In this document: piece by piece, positions 8,060-10,175 of the stretch
Numbering within the stretch: the stretch's first letter is position 1
How the letters are laid out: the number at the start of each line of letters is the position of its first letter
Assembly: GCA_028282865.1 (NCBI GenBank)
Contig: JANQHA010000183.1
Span: 1 to 10,175 of the forward strand
Origin: Oligoflexales bacterium
Lineage (GTDB): Bacteria; Bdellovibrionota_B; Oligoflexia; Oligoflexales; CACXFL01
Direction: 5' to 3'
Length of the DNA: 10,175 nt
Notes under the pieces: model-generated
Databases searched by the model: none
What the model saw: only the letters and a program-made list of their open reading frames with translations
What the model was told of the DNA's origin: nothing
Program-made: the position numbers and the translations under genes

Positions 8060-9292
8060 CTAAAACCTTTCTTGACGAGCTTTTGAAGATCGACCAACAG
8101 CTAGTTTTACCGAGCTTGCATACGCCGCAGGAACATATATATTAAAGCCAGCAGGCAGCGGTGAGTAATGATAATGCTTGAGAGCCCTAGGGGTCAGGCA
8201 TAAATTGTAACGCGATAATAAGTCCTTATTTATAGAAGTTTTAGAAACAAGCCTTGCTATAGTAATCGGCTTTTTAAGTTTGACTTTCATCACATCATTT
8301 CGGTAAAACCTCTTAGGTTTATCAGAAAAGTAACTTCGATAGATATTTCTAGCTGCAATAAATTCAGCGTAAAAATTCTTACTTGCAAACCCAAAGCTTT
8401 TAGCTCGGTAGTTCTTAATAATATAGCCCAAGTCGTCGGTTCCCATCCGACGTTTTGCTTTTGCCATACCAGCCCGGCCGAAATTGTATGCAGTCACAGC
8501 TAGCGGCCAGCTTCTTAGATGCCGGTAGTTTTTAGCTAACAACTTAGCTGCACCCTCTGAGGCTTTGTATGGCGAGTTGCGTTCATCAATAAACTTATCC
8601 ACTTTCATGAATTGCCTAGCGGTCGCTGGCATAAACTGCCAAATCCCTGATGCCCCTACCTTTGAAACAGCTTTTGGATTAAACATAGATTCGACAAAAG
8701 CAATACGTGTTAGATCGATAGGAAGATTTTCCCTCTGAAAAACTCTCTCCATGAAAGGCAGGAATTTATAAGACCGTTCTACAGCTCGTTTAAACTCGTC
8801 TGCTAAACCAGTTTGACTCCGGATAGAGACCTGGCCTTTTAATAGGAGTTTCAGTGCGGCTGGCTTGGTTTTATAAACATTAAAAATGCGACGCTCTATC
8901 GCACCAGTAAGCACCGCCTTACGACCTTTAGTGTGAAACCTCTTTAAGGCCATCTGATACCTCGAAAGGTACCCATCAGATATTCGATTTCTATACGATC
9001 GATCGGTCAGAACTTTGCCTCCCAGACTCTTAGCGAAAACTTTAAAATCTATCAAATCAGTTACCAACTCCGGAAAATTCGCATCGTGAATAAGCACTGT
9101 AGTAGATGGGTATGATGCAAAAATCTTTTCCCAAAATCTAACTTGCTTCTGCACATGGCTCGATTCGGACAAATAGTGTGTACGGTCGAAACCTCCAACA
9201 TGCTTAGCTGCAAGAAGTTGATTTCCAAACCCCAATGCATACAAAGTAAGTGCACCAGCAAACACAACTGATTTAATTTGTTGGTTAGCCAT
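8060..9292 (-). CDS. Exported SLT-domain (MltD-like) lytic transglycosylase
   Basis: The protein is 410 residues from the ATG at 9292. Residues 1-29 form a signal peptide (VVFAGALTLYALGFGNQLLAA). Residues 52-85 carry the FW-KIF-YPSTTVLIHD segment common in delta-type transglycosylases. The SLT domain spans about 177-320: catalytic Glu201 in AFVESMFNP, then SKVGASGIWQFMPATAR (210-226) and LAVTAYNFG (264-272), the standard goose-lysozyme-fold motifs. Such enzymes cleave the MurNAc-GlcNAc bond of peptidoglycan to 1,6-anhydro ends in the periplasm. Residues about 342-390 (TIARLVSKTSINKDLL...YVP) look like one degenerate LysM-type wall-binding module. A GTG four codons upstream (9304) is also in frame, but it lies inside the GAGGTG Shine-Dalgarno that serves the ATG, so I reject it as start. 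As first gene of the cluster it may open the wall for the TPR assembly. Confidence 0.94.
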   Translation of the reverse strand: MANQQIKSVVFAGALTLYALGFGNQLLAAKHVGGFDRTHYLSESSHVQKQVRFWEKIFASYPSTTVLIHDANFPELVTDLIDFKVFAKSLGGKVLTDRSYRNRISDGYLSRYQMALKRFHTKGRKAVLTGAIERRIFNVYKTKPAALKLLLKGQVSIRSQTGLADEFKRAVERSYKFLPFMERVFQRENLPIDLTRIAFVESMFNPKAVSKVGASGIWQFMPATARQFMKVDKFIDERNSPYKASEGAAKLLAKNYRHLRSWPLAVTAYNFGRAGMAKAKRRMGTDDLGYIIKNYRAKSFGFASKNFYAEFIAARNIYRSYFSDKPKRFYRNDVMKVKLKKPITIARLVSKTSINKDLLSRYNLCLTPRALKHYHYSPLPAGFNIYVPAAYASSVKLAVGRSSKARQERF

Positions 9293-9301
9293 TGAAATAG
9301 C

Positions 9302-9307
9302 CACCTC
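9302..9307 (-). promoter_or_regulatory. Shine-Dalgarno deciding the transglycosylase start
   Basis: GAGGTG on the minus strand ends 9 bases before the ATG at 9292. It includes the alternative in-frame GTG (9304-9302), which has no ribosome binding site of its own at a useful distance. This favours the ATG start. Confidence 0.7.
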
Positions 9308-9333
9308 AAATAAAATAGACGAACCCTGATGCT

Positions 9334-9363
9334 ATTATATCAAGCTAGGCCGTGGACCCACAA
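9334..9363 (-). promoter_or_regulatory. Sigma70-type promoter of the envelope operon
   Basis: In the only real intergenic gap, the minus strand has TTGTGG (9363-9358) and a perfect TATAAT (9339-9334) separated by 18 bases. The -35 matches the consensus in its first three bases only; the -10 is ideal. Transcription would begin near 9327, leaving about 35 bases of leader before the ATG at 9292. No second clear promoter was seen between the downstream genes. Confidence 0.55.
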
Positions 9364-9398
9364 TCTGGGAGCAGGTAGGGTGACCAGGTAAAAATTTC

Positions 9399-10175
9399 CT
9401 ATTTGAGCTTATATTGTGAGGCAATCTCAGAAATACACCCTAAACGGATATCAACCACATCATACATGTCAACATCATGACACTCTATCCAGCCACCGTT
9501 GGGGTCACCAGGAGCATGGCTAAACTGGATTCGACACCTACCCTTATGACCGACTGGGCCATCGGAAAGTTTGACATATTTTGCGTCTAGGTGATAAGAG
9601 CGCTTAGTACTTACAATCCAATGATCTGTGCTTTTCTTAGGCTTCGAATCCTCAGCATTTTTTTTCTCTTTTGTTTTCGAAACTTTGGTCAATTTCTTTG
9701 GAATCTTAACAGTCCATTTCAAGCCATCTAGTAACGGAAGATGAACGATGTTCATATTATTTTCCTTCGAAAGCAAACAGTCTGCCAAAGCTACGACCCG
9801 AGGAAATTTCTTGCCGTAATCAATTACGTGAGCAAGTCGGACATTACTGGTCCAAGTGTACATGTTGCCAAAGTCTTTGGGACCTGTAGATATTTTCCAA
9901 GTAAGAGAGCCATCGGTAGCCAACATAGACAGATCAAAATTTAGCTTTCTTTTCTTGCAAACCTTTTCATCTTCTAATTTTTTGGAGCGAGTGACAGTGA
10001 AGCAGACGCCTGGTGGCGGGTTGATCTCTATCTTTCCAAAATACTCGAGCTGGCTTTTTAGGTGCCGTGGATCCTTAACCATATCTGCCCTGATATGGAC
10101 TTGTTCACCGATGGGAGGGTCAAAGTATTTTTTCATCACACTGTGACGTTGGTCTACCGTCATCCGATCATGAAT
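9399..10175 (-). CDS. Hypothetical Cys-containing protein, 5' end probably outside window
   Basis: The frame is open from the window edge to TAG at 9401-9399. The first in-frame ATG (10163) has no Shine-Dalgarno and no signal peptide follows, and the codons upstream of it are also open, so the true start is probably beyond the window. From that ATG 254 residues are visible. They hold six cysteines (54, 69, 129, 210, 228, 243), consistent with disulfides in an exported protein. Many alternating beta-type segments are seen (GVCFTVTRS, GSLTWKISTG, DHWIVSTKRSYHLD, CRIQFSH, GGWIECHDVDMYDVVDIRLG), and a Lys-rich linker lies at about 154-178. I recognise no family and assign no function. A promoter lies between it and the operon downstream, so it may be a separate unit. 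Confidence 0.72.
   Translation of the reverse strand: MHDRMTVDQRHSVMKKYFDPPIGEQVHIRADMVKDPRHLKSQLEYFGKIEINPPPGVCFTVTRSKKLEDEKVCKKRKLNFDLSMLATDGSLTWKISTGPKDFGNMYTWTSNVRLAHVIDYGKKFPRVVALADCLLSKENNMNIVHLPLLDGLKWTVKIPKKLTKVSKTKEKKNAEDSKPKKSTDHWIVSTKRSYHLDAKYVKLSDGPVGHKGRCRIQFSHAPGDPNGGWIECHDVDMYDVVDIRLGCISEIASQYKLK

Larger units (their letters stand above)
1..9339 (-). other. Putative seven-gene envelope operon
   Basis: Seven same-strand genes follow the promoter at 9334-9363: lytic transglycosylase, coiled-coil/beta protein, TPR/coiled-coil protein, giant TPR protein, TPR lipoprotein, DUF2282 precursor and response regulator. The largest gap is 3 bases and five junctions abut or overlap. The first six products have export signals. 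I infer one transcript and probable joint assembly of the products in the cell envelope. The downstream end is outside the window. Confidence 0.75.

Noticed and set aside
8990..9005. GATCGATCGG palindromic stretch as a regulator binding site
   Set aside because: It lies inside the transglycosylase coding region and similar short GATC runs occur elsewhere in the window, as at 3425-3433; nothing links it to regulation.
9293..9304. GTG at 9304 as start of the transglycosylase
   Set aside because: The GTG is part of the GAGGTG ribosome binding site of the ATG at 9292, and adding four residues does not improve the signal peptide.
9364..9398. Terminator after the hypothetical gene
   Set aside because: Only 3-4 base inverted matches (such as CTGG with CCAG) are found, with no GC-rich stem followed by a T-run on the minus strand.
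1..10175. tRNA or rRNA genes, CRISPR arrays, insertion sequences or phage genes
   Set aside because: The window is covered by coherent minus-strand coding sequence, with no spaced direct repeats, transposase motifs or terminal inverted repeats seen.

Overview
The window is almost entirely coding on the minus strand. It holds one long, tightly packed gene cluster that reads from right to left. I infer a Gram-negative, probably delta-type or Bdellovibrionota/Oligoflexia-like bacterium. The reasons are the many Sec-exported TPR proteins, a deltaproteobacterial-style SLT lytic transglycosylase, and a 249-residue protein resembling periplasmic proteins that myxobacterial genomes often carry under the name 'dihydrolipoamide acetyltransferase'. 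Base use leans towards AT. The taxonomic placement is an inference from protein style, not from a marker gene.

Layout in the direction of transcription. (1) The right edge (10175-9399) holds the 3' part of a Cys-containing protein of unknown function; its start probably lies outside the window. (2) A 106-base gap (9293-9398) separates its stop codon from the next start; it carries a convincing sigma70-type promoter (TATAAT) and a Shine-Dalgarno sequence. (3) Seven genes follow with essentially no gaps: SLT/MltD-type lytic transglycosylase (9292-8060), coiled-coil plus beta-domain periplasmic protein (8056-7307), TPR plus coiled-coil protein (7310-5001), giant TPR protein (5016-1918), TPR lipoprotein (1917-721), BufA1/DUF2282 bufferin-type small precursor (761-438), and a CheY-like response regulator (445 to beyond position 1). 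The junctions are a 3-base gap, an ATGA overlap, a 16-base overlap, a direct TAG|ATG abutment, a 41-base overlap and an 8-base ATGGCTGA overlap. This strongly suggests one operon with translational coupling.

The first six cluster products carry Sec or lipoprotein export signals. Together they look like an envelope assembly: a peptidoglycan-cleaving enzyme, three TPR scaffolds (one anchored in a membrane by lipid), a coiled-coil partner, and a small four-cysteine peptide of a family known as copper-binding RiPPs. The layout recalls the TPR-rich periplasmic parts of Glt/Agl gliding machinery in Myxococcus, but orthology cannot be shown from the sequence alone. The most unusual points are the bufferin-type precursor with no bufB/bufC neighbours in view, and its translational locking between a TPR lipoprotein and a response regulator. 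No RNA genes, insertion sequences, CRISPR arrays or clear terminators were seen, and no stretch over 300 bases lacks a gene.
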